Positions 46,163 through 57,269 of a DNA stretch of 64,000 bases are shown here, piece by piece; position 1 is the stretch's first letter, and every line of letters begins with the position of its first letter. Made by a program: the position numbers and the translations under genes. Origin of the DNA: Hypoxylon rubiginosum (lineage: Eukaryota; Ascomycota; Sordariomycetes; Xylariales; Hypoxylaceae). A model generated the notes under the pieces. It did no database searches. It worked only from the letters and a program-made list of their open reading frames with translations, and had not been told where the DNA came from. Location: NCBI GenBank assembly GCA_902806565.1, contig CADCXA010000039.1, positions 248,001 through 312,000 on the forward strand, read 5' to 3'.

Positions 46163-48937
46163 TCACTTCGCTGCCTCTCCAGCCGCCTGCTTGACCGATG
46201 GAAACGGGTTATACATGCCCCTGTCCGCCTGTAGCTTTCGTAGCTTCTCGACAACCTCGTCCAACGGTACAGGCTTGCCTCGGTCCTGAGTCGATGTGTC
46301 GTCTCGGTATCGCACATTCACTTGTCGGCTCTTCATCTCCTCGTCTCCAACGACTGTAATTGACACAGGATGCGTTAGCATGCATCTAAAGCAATAAAGC
46401 AAAGGATACCAATAGGGCAAACACGAACCAAAGGTAAAGTTGTACTGCGATAGTTGAGCATTTCGGATCTTCTTGGGGAGCGTATTTCCGCTGGTGTCGA
46501 TATCGACGAAGATTCTTTCCTTCCGGAGAATATCCTTGACTTCTTGCGCGTACGGCACAAATCCCATTCCCACAGGGATGACCATCACTTGCCGCGGGCT
46601 CAGCCAGAAAGGCCACTTGCCTGCGAAATGCTCGATGAGAATACCTGGAGACAATTAGTATGTGTAGCAGATTTTCTTTACCTTTTCGATATTCTTACCC
46701 ATGAATCTCTCTATGGAGCCGGCCATGGCACGGTGGATGATAACTGGGCGTGCGCAGCCAGGACTTAGAGGCTTGATAACTCTTCCACGTTTAGCCCCGC
46801 CGTCGCTCGTACCAGTCTTCGCCGCCTCCGCGTTGCCTTCTTGTGCGCTGACTGGTTCGGGATCCTTAGCTTTGACCGGTGCAGGTTCTGCGGCTGGCTC
46901 ATCTTGTTTGGGTTTCACAACGGGTAAATCGGCTGTGACGTATTCAAGACCAAAGTCTAGCGTATGTCAGCACTATACACCCAATGCACGCGATAGAGGA
47001 ATGTATTACTCTCAGGCCCCATGAAGTCAAGCTGAATCGTCGCACATTGCCATTCCTGGAACTAGAGTTAGCATATCACTTTTAATCTAAAGGTGACTAT
47101 GTTGTGGATAAACGCCGGGCATGGCTTTCGTTGGGAAATGGCAAACTGACTCGGTTCAAGCAGTCCAAGATCTTTATGTCGATCTAATCAAAGTTAGCAA
47201 AGTCAGGCACAATGGCGGTAGGGGAAGCCAAGAAATACCTTGGGTCCGTAGAAAGCACCGTCACCTTCATTTAAATGCCAGGATACACCACCAGGGCCTG
47301 CTGCGAAATCGTTCAGCGCCTCCTTTAGCATACCTTCAGCCTTATCCCACGTCTCAATCTGACCCATGAACTTCTCCGGACGTGTGGAAAGATGGAGCTT
47401 GAACGTGAAACCTAGCAAGCCGTACATCTCGGAGAGGAAGTCGAACAGGTCCGTAATTTCGCTCGTAACCTGATCGAGTCGACAGAAGATGTGGGAATCG
47501 TCTTGCTGGAAGCGACGGACGCGGGTCAAACCCGACAAAGCACCACTCGCCTCGTTCCGATGAAGAACCCCAAAATCTGCGAGGCGCAACGGCAGCTGGC
47601 TGTACACCTTTGGAGAGTGGGCAAACATGAGGAAGTGGGCTGGGCAGTTCATGGGTTTCAGACCGAATGTTTCCTTGTCCAAATCCATGACGAACATGTC
47701 ATCCTTGTAATATTCCCAGTGACCGCTCATCTTCCAGAGTTCTGAATTGAAGATGTTTGGTGTAATCACTGGCAAACCGAAGTTAGTAGGGGCGAAGGTG
47801 AGGTATAAGGGTGGCCAAGGATTCATTAGTAGACGAACCTTCCTGGTAGTCACGCTTATGATATTGGTCTCGGAGATACGTGAGGAGCGTGTTATAGATT
47901 CGTGTACCGTGAGGCAAGAAAAACGCGGAGCCGGGTGAGAGCTCGTGGAACATGAAGAGTTCCTGCTCTCGACCAAGCTTTCGATGGTCTCGCTTAGCAG
48001 CCTCCTCTAGGAACTTCTTGTGTTCTGCCATCTTCTTCTTGTCGGGGAAGGACACTCCGTATATTCGCTGCAGCGAGTCGTTCTCTTGGGAACCTAGCCA
48101 GTACGACGACGAGTTCTTCATAATAGCGAAAGCCTCGATTCGGCCTGTATCCGGAACATGTGGCCCACGGCAAAGGTCAATCAACGGGCCATTGCGGTAT
48201 ACGGTGGTGGAAGTGCCATCGGGAATCTTGGTGGAGATGATGTATTGCTTGTATTTGTTGTAGCTGAACATGTCGAGGAGATCCTCCTTCGTCAGTTCGA
48301 GTCGCTCGAATCGCTGGCGTTCTTTGACGATATCGCCGACGATGCGCTCCAACGGCGGCAGGTCGGTCTGCTGGACAGCAGCGCCGCCGGGTAAAGCCAT
48401 CTCGTAGTAGAACCCATCGTCAATGGGAGGGCCGATGCAGAGGGAGCAGCCAAATCGTCTCTCGCAGGCCTCGCCGAGGATGTGAGCCGAACTGTGCCAA
48501 AACACCTTCTTTCCATCCTCGTCGTCAAAGGTAAGTAGTTCGAGCTTGCAGCTCTGCTCCAGCGGCCTTTCCAGATCCCATAGCTTCTCCTTGTCTCCAT
48601 CCAGCCTGGCAACAACAGTGCGTTTATACAAGCTGTTAGACAGGCCCTTGGCGATGTCGCCCGGGGTAGTCACCCAGCTCGTGCCGACCTTGATGGAACC
48701 ATCAGGCAGCGTAATTGTAATGTCTTTGCGCGGTCGACCAGCTATGTCGTCGTCGTACTTCTTCTTCAGGCGATCGAATAAGTCGAGACGTGTCTGGAGG
48801 AACTCGGGCGGGGGTTTCATCTCGAGGGGACCGGCGCTAGCAACATCTACGCCTGCTTTGGCCTTCTTGTCCTTTTTAGAAGGTTTCGGTCCACCAACGG
48901 CGACCTTCTTAACATCCCCAGATCCAGAGTCAGCCAT
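46163..48937 (-). CDS. THS1: Threonyl-tRNA synthetase, cytosolic type
   Basis: Seven exons on the minus strand, 48937-47839, 47768-47239, 47183-47151, 47055-47010, 46956-46699, 46644-46429 and 46353-46163, give 790 residues. All junctions keep phase. Exons 3 and 4 are only 33 and 46 bases. Domain order: Lys-rich eukaryotic N-terminus, TGS domain ([11 protein letters not shown]), the second additional (editing) domain with [10 protein letters not shown], class II core, and anticodon-binding domain (RQVMVIPVG onward). Zinc ligands are visible as the Cys of MNCP, the His of DDSHIFC and the His of VIIHRA. Motif 2 is [11 protein letters not shown] and motif 3 is GSIERF. Between the core strand ending [11 protein letters not shown] and PLSPGCARP there is an insert of about 50 residues rich in Pro, Glu, Ala and Lys. 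It joins threonine to tRNA-Thr for protein synthesis. Confidence 0.96.
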
Positions 48938-49378
48938 CTTGTCCCGATCTTAGAAGCCTGCGGTTTTCGAGTTTGGTAGTCGGAATTGAAGATGAAGAGG
49001 CGGGAAGAATTCACGGTAAGTAAGAGTCACATCCCCAAACGAGATGTGTCGCTTCGTTTCTACCAGATAAGATAAAATCAATTTCAGGCCCTTGCCCCGC
49101 TACCCCACCAACCCCGCCGAGGTACGCCGTAGCGTTAGGCCTTAAATGTGTTAATGGAATAAATTCATCGACGTAAATACAAATATGTATATACCAGATA
49201 CTCCTTACAGTTAGCCAAACTATCCCCTTTCTTACTTGCACATTTATTACGGACGCTAGACTAACGAAGCTATACTTGGTATCAACAGGAAATCTCATAA
49301 AGGTTGGATACTCTGAGACATATATATATATATATGCTAGCTTCATTAATCCTAAAAGCCCTCGCCTTGTTACTCATC
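48938..49378. other. Intergenic spacer between two minus-strand genes
   Basis: Contains the promoter of the threonyl-tRNA synthetase gene and the 3' end of the dioxygenase gene. A (TA) run at about 49319-49335 is present. No gene seen. Confidence 0.5.
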
Positions 49379-50604
49379 CTATACCGTCGACAGTGCCTCC
49401 GCCTTGGACTTGCTATTGGGGTCTAGGAAAGGGGCTTCTCCGATTCCAACTGCACGGTTTCCAAACCGCTCCCCGAGCCCGTCATAGTCAAAGGTCGCCG
49501 TGTGAAATACACTTCTGTTATCCCAGATTGCTAATTCGGAATTAGAACGCAGAAATTCATACGCCAGCAGCTGGAAGAGCCTCACCTAGATCGTTCTTGT
49601 TCCTCCACTTAAATCGAACTTGCAAATCATGGTTTTCGATGATCGTTTGCTTTAGCTTAGCCAGTAACTCCTCGGATTCTTGTGACGACAGCTCGTTGAT
49701 ATACCTCGGAAACGGCCCAATGGCGAAGATGCTTTTCCAACCCGTCACTGGGTTGGTTCTGACTAGGGGGTGGATAGCCCTTAGCTCTCTTCCGACGTTG
49801 GCAGAGCTACCCCTTGGCCCCTCGTAGAGCTTGACGTTTTCAGGGTCATTCTTGGCTAAGGTTAGGAACCCTTCTCCAATGAAGGACGCTGTCAGCCCGT
49901 CAAAGAACTTTTGGTACGGCTTCGAGAACCTGTCGTAAATATCATATCCTGAGGCCCAAAGTGTATCGCCGCCTGACTTGGGTAGCTCTGTTAGGCGAAG
50001 AGAAGTATAATCGGCGGGAACCGGTTCAAACTGGATATCCGAATGCCATTGGGCTGAGTCATAACGTCTCTTGTCCCCCTGGCGTTCGTGTTTGAAAAGC
50101 TTCTTGCGCTGGAGCGAGCTGATTGTGCTGATCTGATTATCGCCTACCCCGAACTCAGATGTGCCATTGAGGATCGGGTGAATATGGAGTGTCGAGTCGG
50201 CAGGCTTGCCGGTGAGCTGACCTAATCGGTGAACCAGGCGCTTTTGGAGCTCGTCGGTGAGGTTGTCTTGCGCACGAAAGAACACGACGCCTCTTTGAGA
50301 AACTATAGACCATATCAGTCTCTAGTGCTTCATCCATACTAGACAGCCAGAGGTCGATCTGGCTCAGGTTCAACTCACTAGTGATAGCAAGATCGCGAAT
50401 CAATTCATCAGCATCGCTCGCATTAAGCAAGTCGTCAACGATATTAATATCAGGGAACTCTCGGCCGATGGCAGGTGTCGTATCCTCATACGAGAACTTC
50501 TCGAGAGCTCCTGTAAGATTCAGTGGTGACGGATATGAACCTCCATTCTTTTGATGCGAAGGTAATGTTTGGGTTGTTTGTTCAATATCAACCGCCGGTG
50601 CCAT
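49379..50604 (-). CDS. TauD/TfdA-family Fe(II)/2-oxoglutarate dioxygenase
   Basis: Three exons, 50604-50379, 50302-49586 and 49530-49379, give 364 residues with GT-AG phase-1 junctions. The iron-binding facial triad is visible: HSD at about residues 162-164 (QWHSDIQFEP) and the distal His at about 324 (RSVFHTATFDY), followed by the 2-oxoglutarate-binding Arg at about 340 (GNRAVGIG). The family oxidises a carbon next to a sulfonate or an ether, releasing sulfite or splitting the substrate, while decarboxylating 2-oxoglutarate. Fungal paralogues are annotated as alpha-ketoglutarate-dependent sulfonate dioxygenases. Length matches the fungal branch (350-390). No sulfonate transporter or sulfate gene lies nearby, so the substrate is not supported by context. 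Confidence 0.92.
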
Positions 50605-51726
50605 CTTCTGGATTTCTCAATCGACTATAAATATTAAATGAGATATGTCCTAAGTTGGAGTGTATATTCTTCAGATGGCATTATGGATTTACATATATAT
50701 ACCTACCTAACCTACCCTATATATATACACATACTACCTCTGTACCCCGCAAGGATTGGTGTTTCCCGCAGCCGGGGTATTCTGTAATCACGCAATAGTC
50801 TTATAAAGCACGCAAGCTTATAGGACATCTTGATTCGATATTGCTACAATTGACGTACTAGCTCGAGGTTGATGAACGCAAGTAGTCGTGTTGACATGTA
50901 CGCTCTGATATAAGTCGTCAATCTACTTAGGTGATATGAGCCATATAAGACACGAACAATTATGTAATTATATCTGCCATGAGAGTCTTTGGCTGATGTA
51001 ATTCAAAATATAATATACCTATACTTGATAATAATAGTATGGATTCCAAGCGAGGTGCTAGTGTTTAGGGGGTAGTATTCGGCGTAGTCTTGAGTACAAT
51101 CATCATCGAGTGCAAATTTTCAGGTCCCGAAGAATACTACCATAAAAATCCATCTATGTATGTTTAGGTACTTTATGTTGGTAATCCTTTTGATAGGCGG
51201 CGGGTCTTGATGTACGTTTAAGGGGGGGGTAAAGAAGTTCGACCTGGAGATCTTAGGCAGAGGAGCTCTGCATCCTACTATGAAGGCATATAGCAAAGAT
51301 ATAGTCACCTGGAGGCATAACTGCGTAGATAACTCTTCATGCCTTTTGTTATGGGCGCATAAAAACGCCCTGACCTCTTATGATTATTTCCAAAGCTTAC
51401 CCCTGCTGCCTCAACAGGTGCCTACCATACGTGCCTGTTCAAAAGGAATGCCCAAAGCAACCAGAACTCGAGCTCAAACATGTATTTCAAAAGAGCATGA
51501 AAGCTATATCTACGGCGGAAGAATTCCAGTGGGGTTTGATGTATGCTTGCCTGTAAGTCCCTACAAAGACGAAGGGTTCTATATCATTTATTTAATGGCC
51601 GTTCCCCTGAGCACTTGTCATCATCAAACCTAACTGCCAAGTATCTCACATCTACTCCTTCGTCTTCTCATTCATCCTCGTTACACGCCGATTTTTCAGA
51701 TTGCTCCACATCTTAACACTATCACG
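50605..51726. other. Divergent intergenic region
   Basis: Between the dioxygenase and the DUF4139 gene. At 50694-50740 two ATATATATA runs flank CCTACCTAACCTACCC, a nearly symmetrical block with the dispersed TACCTA motif. Many TATA-rich strings are present. No gene is recognised. Confidence 0.5.
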
Positions 51727-53236
51727 ATGGCATCTGGTGGCGCTCTTGCCAGCGAGAAAATGGCGCCCTCTGGAAGCCCAAATGCTGATCACAAGCGCGA
51801 ATACCATATACGCCAGCTAAACACTCGATCTGTGACGCTATTCCCCTCGGGGGCTCAAGTCGTGCGAGAAATCAAGGACATTCCTCTGAAGGTAAGTAAC
51901 GTTAATTCAGACGTAAATCACACAGTTCCTTACATTGGCAATGCAGGTAGGAATCAACCAGATCACATTCGTCGGCTTGACGCCCAGCATAGACCAGCAT
52001 TTGGTTAAGATCGAGGGCGTAGGCACTGCCACCATCAGTGATACCACTGTTGAACTTCTGCCAAACCGTGAGATATTTCACGATGTTTATCCCGAATCTG
52101 ACTCGGATAACTCTGACACGCCTGACGAGGAGAACCACACCAAGAGAATCTGGGGGACCGAGGAGCTTCTGACGGTGAGGGAGCAAATGGAACAACTACG
52201 CACTGAGCAAGAGTACGCCACAGAACTCACCAAGAGCGCCGACAGTCGCCTAAAGCTCCTTGATTCATACGAGAAGTCCGTAACTGAGATGCCTTACGCT
52301 GAAGTCGATATCGAGGAAACCATTGCGACCTATAAGGCTGAACGAGAGAAGTTGTTTGAGGATGACAGTAGGTTCCAGCTTGACGATCCCCCCCTTTTTC
52401 CTTCTGCAGTTGCTCCGGTACAAGCCTTAAAGTAACAGATTATCCACCAAACAGCCTGAAGATAACGTATGCTAACTCCATATGTATTAGTGATCGGGAA
52501 AATTAGGATACGCAAACTGCAGGAGAAGATGGACGAGTTAAAAATGGAAGAAACCCGTCTTGCGAGACTCAATATGAAGGAATTCATCAAGGCCGATAAG
52601 GCGAAGAGAAATAAAAAGGAGGACAAACAGCGCAAGATGCGGGAACAGACAGAGGAAAAGGCTCGCCTTCGAAAGGAGCGCGAATCATTCTGGCCCAAGA
52701 ACGTCTATGCCGTCAAAGTCAACCTCGAAGCTAGAGGATCTACTCCCATGTCTTCGCGTCGCAGCTCTGTTTCTAGCCGCAGCGACGTGGCTAAAACATT
52801 GCCAGACGACCCCATTGATACATCGGACGATTCGCTGACGGCCACTTGTGACCTCACGCTAAGCTACGTGACAACCTATGCCTATTGGTCACCAAGCTAC
52901 GACTTGGCCCTATCGACTACCGCGAACACTGGGTCGCTGTGTTTCGATGCCCATCTGACAAACCAGACTTCTGAGACCTGGAATAACTGCAAGATTACTC
53001 TATCCACTTCACAGACCAATTTCTCCAGCCTCGACGAGGTCATCCCGTCACTAGTTCCCTGGAGAGTAGACCTAATTAGTGTGGACGGTGAAAGTTACGA
53101 TGGCATTGCCTATTCTTTTGGGGAGCAGGATCGCAGACGTAAATTGGCTTCGACGAAAGCCGTTGATGTTAGTCAGCCCCAACGCCATCTCATGTTTGGT
53201 ATAGGTGGCTCCGCACCCTCTCAAGTTCCTCCTGCC

Positions 53237-53280
53237 ATGTATCCTGCCACGTATCCTGCCATGTATCCTGCCATGTATAG
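53237..53280 (+). repeat. Short coding tandem repeat (A-M/T-Y-P)
   Basis: Repeated GCCATGTATCCT and GCCACGTATCCT dodecamers encode Ala-Met-Tyr-Pro-type units in the loop within the DUF4139 protein. About four copies. Confidence 0.75.
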
Positions 53281-53534
53281 AGCACAAAGTAGGTTAAACC
53301 CGACATCGAGCAGCTGGGGGGTTGCTGGAGCCGGGTATAGCGAGATGGGATGGAACGCTACAGCTTTGCCTCAGCCGCAGCCGAACCTGATAACCTTCCA
53401 GGAACCGTCGTTCGAGGAGTCGGGCCTAATCACTACATATGAGCTACCTGGGCGGAAGTGTCTACCTCCCTTGTCGACGATATCAAAGCAACGGGTCGCT
53501 CGGGTCGCATTCACGGATGTTGTTTTTAGTTATA

Positions 53535-53604
53535 CCATCTGTCCCTGACCAGTGAGAATGACCCACCGGCGAACCTGTAAAATTGACCAAAACCTACCTA
53601 TTTT
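53535..53604 (+). repeat. Left terminal inverted repeat of the transposon
   Basis: It matches the complement of 55671-55740 at 59 of 70 positions. The mismatches at repeat positions 19, 25, 26, 33, 42, 43, 51, 53, 54, 61 and 70 are all C/T or G/A. The first 18 bases are identical in both copies. Confidence 0.92.
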
Positions 53605-55670
53605 ACTTACATGTATCTTAACCAACTCTGCTTTATATAACATGAGATTGAAAATTTGGAGTAAATATTGATTAATTTACTTGGATATAGAGTTTGGGAT
53701 TAATTGGTTATGTAGTTGTTGAGAATTAAGGTATGATTTTTAATATAAAATATTGATTTTTAGTTTTTTATAAAAATATTACCTTTTAAATATAGATTTA
53801 AATAACTTTATTAAAATTTAATATAGTATTTTATAATAAAAAGATAATAATTAAAGTTATTTTAAATATTATTTAAAATAATATTTTTATTTATATAGTA
53901 TTTTTTAAGTATATAATTTTTTAATTTATTATATATTATTAACTTTATAAATAATTATTTATAAAAACTTTTTAAAGCGTTTAAATATTAATTTATAAAT
54001 AAAAAGAAAAGCTTATTAAATAAATTATTTATTAAGATTTAATAAAATATATTTTTAATTATAATATTATATATTTAATTATAAAAAACTTAATAAATTT
54101 AAAAAAGTTTTTAAATAAAAATTAACCTAAGGTTTTTACTTATTAAAATCTATTTATATATATAAAAATAAGTTATAAAATTAAAGTTATTAAGTTTAAT
54201 AATTTTAATTTTAAAGTTATAAAATAATATTTTAATATTAAATAAAATAAATATAAATAAATAAAACTTAAATTAATTTTTAATATAAATAAAAAAAATA
54301 TTATAGCTAGGTATAATAAAAAAGTTATATTTTTCTTATATATTTAACTTAATTAATTAATTATAATATTAAAAATTAATAAATTAATTTTAAAAAGTTT
54401 AATATTTAAAAAATCTTTTATAAAAAGCTTATAAAACCGTTTTTAAACGTTTTTTATTAAATGTATAAATATTATAAACTAGTTTTTTAAATTAGGTATA
54501 ATTTTTAAAAAAAAAAATATATAAATAAGTTAATTTAAAAAATAATTTAAAGTTATAATTAATTAATATTATATAACGTTTAAAAATAGTTAAATAAATA
54601 ATAAAATTATTATTAAATAGTTAAAAAATATATTTATTATTAAAACTAAGTTTTTATTAAAATTTTTTTATAAGGTATATTTATTAATATTTAATAGTTA
54701 TAAAAGTTATATATTAATTAATATATTAATTTCTTTAATTTTAAGTGTTATTTTTTTAATTTTTTTATTTTTTTTTAATTTTTTATATACTAATAAAAAT
54801 AAGCCTTAAAATAAATTTATATTTATTTGTTTTTTTAATAATATTTACTTGTATTTTTTACTAATATATATTTTTTATAAGTTTTAATTATTAAATAATA
54901 GTTTTTATAATATTTTAAAATTTATTTATTATTAAATTTTAAATAAATTATTTATAATAACTAATTTTAATTTTATAAATAAGTTTAATTTTTTATATTA
55001 TTATTTAAAAGTTAAAATAATTATTTTAATTATAAAAAATAATAAATTTAGTTTTAAAATAATAAAAAATTAGTTAATTAATTGTTTTAAAATATTATAA
55101 TATCTTGAAATTTAATTAAATAAAAAAAATATCAAAAAGTTAATTTAATAAAATTTAAATATTTATAATTTTACGATATTAATTTTAACGTTATATATAA
55201 AATATTATATTTAAAATTTATTTAAAATATTAAACCTAAGCGTTTATAAAACATTTAAAAATATAATAAGATTATTTAATTGTTAAATAATTAAGTTAAT
55301 TTTTAGAAATTAAAAAATATTTATATTTAAAATTTAAATTAAATGTAATTAAGTTAAAAAACATAAAAAAGTTCTTAATTTTAATAAGAAATTTATTATT
55401 ATTATTAAAATATTTATAGTTAATAATAATATTAATAAGTAAATTAAAATAACTTAATTACTTATTGTTATTAAAAATAAAAAAGAAAAATAAAATTTTA
55501 AAGATATAAATAAAAAAAATTATATTATTATATATATACCTTTTTAAAAAATATATTTTAATAAAGTAATTTAAGCTTTAGTTAAATATATTAATTAATT
55601 AATTAATTTTATTTTTATTTATAGTAATTATATATTTCTATAATTTTTTATGGATTAATTAGAGCCTTGA

Positions 55671-55740
55671 GAAATAGGTGGGTTTTAATTAATTTTATGG
55701 GTTCGCCAGTGGGTTGTTCTCGCTGGTCAGGGACAGATGG
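55671..55740 (-). repeat. Right terminal inverted repeat of the transposon
   Basis: Partner of 53535-53604, followed directly by the second TA of the target-site duplication at 55741-55742 and then by in-frame DUF4139 coding sequence. Confidence 0.92.
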
Positions 55741-56341
55741 TATGGTTGTTGCTAAGCATAACCCTGCCGCCTACCTGCAGGCAAAACTGCAAAACACCGG
55801 CAAGCTGACATTGCTCAAGGGGCCCGTAGGTCTCACTCTAGATGGCCGCTTCCTCGGGCGATCGTCTCTTCCCCGCTGCGCTCCGGGTAGCTCATTCGAG
55901 CTCAGCCTTGGAGTCGACCCTGCGATCCGGGTCGCCTATCCCAAGCCCGAAACCCGGCGTGGCCAGTTGGGCGTGCTTTCCAAAGACAATAGCACTGTGT
56001 ATATGTATACGCGGACCTTGATCCTACACAACACTCGCAGTGGCCCTACGAGTAAAGCAGTGCGCCTCACCGCCCTAGATCAGGTTCCGATAAGCTGGGA
56101 TGAGCGCCTGCATGTCGTGATCCTACAGCCAAAGGGACTAGCGGTTGGGGGCACTAACGTGTCCGCTGGAGATCCAGAAGTCGGGTCCACGATCGATGCC
56201 CCGTGGGGAAAGGCAGAGGCTAAGATGAAGGATGAGGGCGAAGTTGCGTGGGACGTGACGGTCAATGCTGGATGCACAGCTAAGCTGATCTTGCAGTATC
56301 AATGTGTGTACCCTACCGGCGAGAGTACTATCAGTGTGTAA

Positions 56342-57269
56342 GATCTATTGTGTCTCTTCTTACTCGCGCCTCTTTATCACTAGCGATTCTCCGCTGAGCA
56401 GGAGTAACCGAGGGAAGTGCTCGACCTGTGAGCTAGGACTACGGAGATGTACTGCGTTGCATCGTGATGTACTCGTACTGCATACTACTGCTGCGGTACT
56501 TGATGACTATTAGTCGTGGCGGTTAGCTTTATTATTAAGCTAGTGGGCAATAAAAAACTGCATTTCTATTATCCAACCTCTTTTACGTATTCGAGGGTAT
56601 GGAAACAACTGAAGGAGATGGCTTCATACTTGACCGGAATGTAGTCACATTCATTCTCTATTCTCCTCCAATCCAACGTAACAACCGATTGACCTTGAGC
56701 TGACCGTCAACCGGGACTTTGTTTTCTATCTCTCTTCAGTCAAGACATGGCCGAGTTTAATAGACCAAGTACAGAAGGGTTAGGTTGGAGTTGGTGAAAT
56801 CCAACCGAGTAGCCTAGGGAATTAGGGGGTTTTCAGATGTACTTACCTAGAATATGTACCTAACCCAAGTTGCCGATTTTATAAGACAGTTCCGGGGTAA
56901 TTCACAAAGTGGGGCTTAACATCTCCTTTATTGAACTCACTACCTACATGTAGGTACCTATGTAGGTAGATATACCCACCTCCTACCTACCTAGGTACTT
57001 ACCAAGGCATATATCCAACGATAGTTCAATGCCCCTTATAGTCTCGAGAAAACCAAGCATCTGATATTGCCATACTCATATCCCAAGCACCAACTTCTGG
57101 ATCATGGATTCGTGATCTCTTCATGCAGATCCCATCTCCGTCAACTTTCAAGAAACACGTGAATCTAAGTCGGCGGAAAATAGCTTGAGCCGTGTCTAGA
57201 ATCAATATTGCACAGCGAACGCCTTGAACCCTTGGCTGCGCGACCCAAAGAATCCTCTAGACGGCAACC
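56342..57269. other. Intergenic region with dense TACCTA palindromes
   Basis: No gene. 56941-57001 contains the 16-bp perfect palindrome TACCTACATGTAGGTA followed by several more TAGGTA and TACCTA copies, the densest cluster in the window. The last 200 bases lead into the next gene. Confidence 0.55.

Larger units (their letters stand above)
53535..55740. mobile_element. RIP-degraded TA-inserting DNA transposon (Tc1/mariner, Fot1/pogo-like)
   Basis: A 2206-bp element lies between TA dinucleotides (53533-53534 and 55741-55742) inside the DUF4139 gene. It starts CCATCTGTCCC and ends with the exact reverse complement. The inverted repeats run about 70 bases (59 of 70 identical), and all 11 differences are transitions. 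The interior is extremely AT-rich, with almost no CpA or TpG, many TpA and no open frame. That is the signature of RIP, the fungal process that mutates C to T in duplicated DNA during the sexual cycle. Size, TA duplication and inverted-repeat length fit fungal Fot1/Pot2-type pogo elements (about 1.9 kb, 43-44-bp repeats), though these repeats are longer. The transposase is destroyed, so the exact family cannot be read. Confidence 0.9.
51727..56341 (+). pseudogene. DUF4139 protein gene split by a transposon
   Basis: Exons 51727-51891, 51947-52367 and 52491-53534 continue after the inserted element at 55743-56341. Introns are GTAAGT...GCAG and GTAGGT...TTAG. Without the insert the coding length is 2229 bases, exactly 743 codons including the stop, and the frame runs through the insertion point. 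The protein has an N-terminal DUF4140-like segment (TRSVTLFPSGAQVVREIKD), a long coiled coil (about 130-260, Glu/Lys/Arg-rich), then DUF4139 (TYAYWSPSYDLALS; LTLDGRFLGRSSLP). Fungal homologues are of unknown function and distantly related to the bacterial mucoidy-inhibitor-like family. As it stands the 5' part ends at a TGA 12 bases into the element, losing the last third of DUF4139. A four-copy MYPA-type repeat is at about 53237-53280. Neither half has premature stops, so the break looks recent or the 5' half is still selected. Confidence 0.88.

Noticed and set aside
40710..50604. A secondary-metabolite cluster (FAD oxidase, reductase, dioxygenase)
   Set aside because: No backbone synthase, transporter or cluster regulator, and a housekeeping ThrRS gene lies among them.
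53590..55670. AT-rich block as a nuclear copy of mitochondrial DNA or a centromere
   Set aside because: It is bounded by inverted repeats and a TA duplication inside a gene, and has no mitochondrial gene remnants, so a RIP-mutated transposon explains it.
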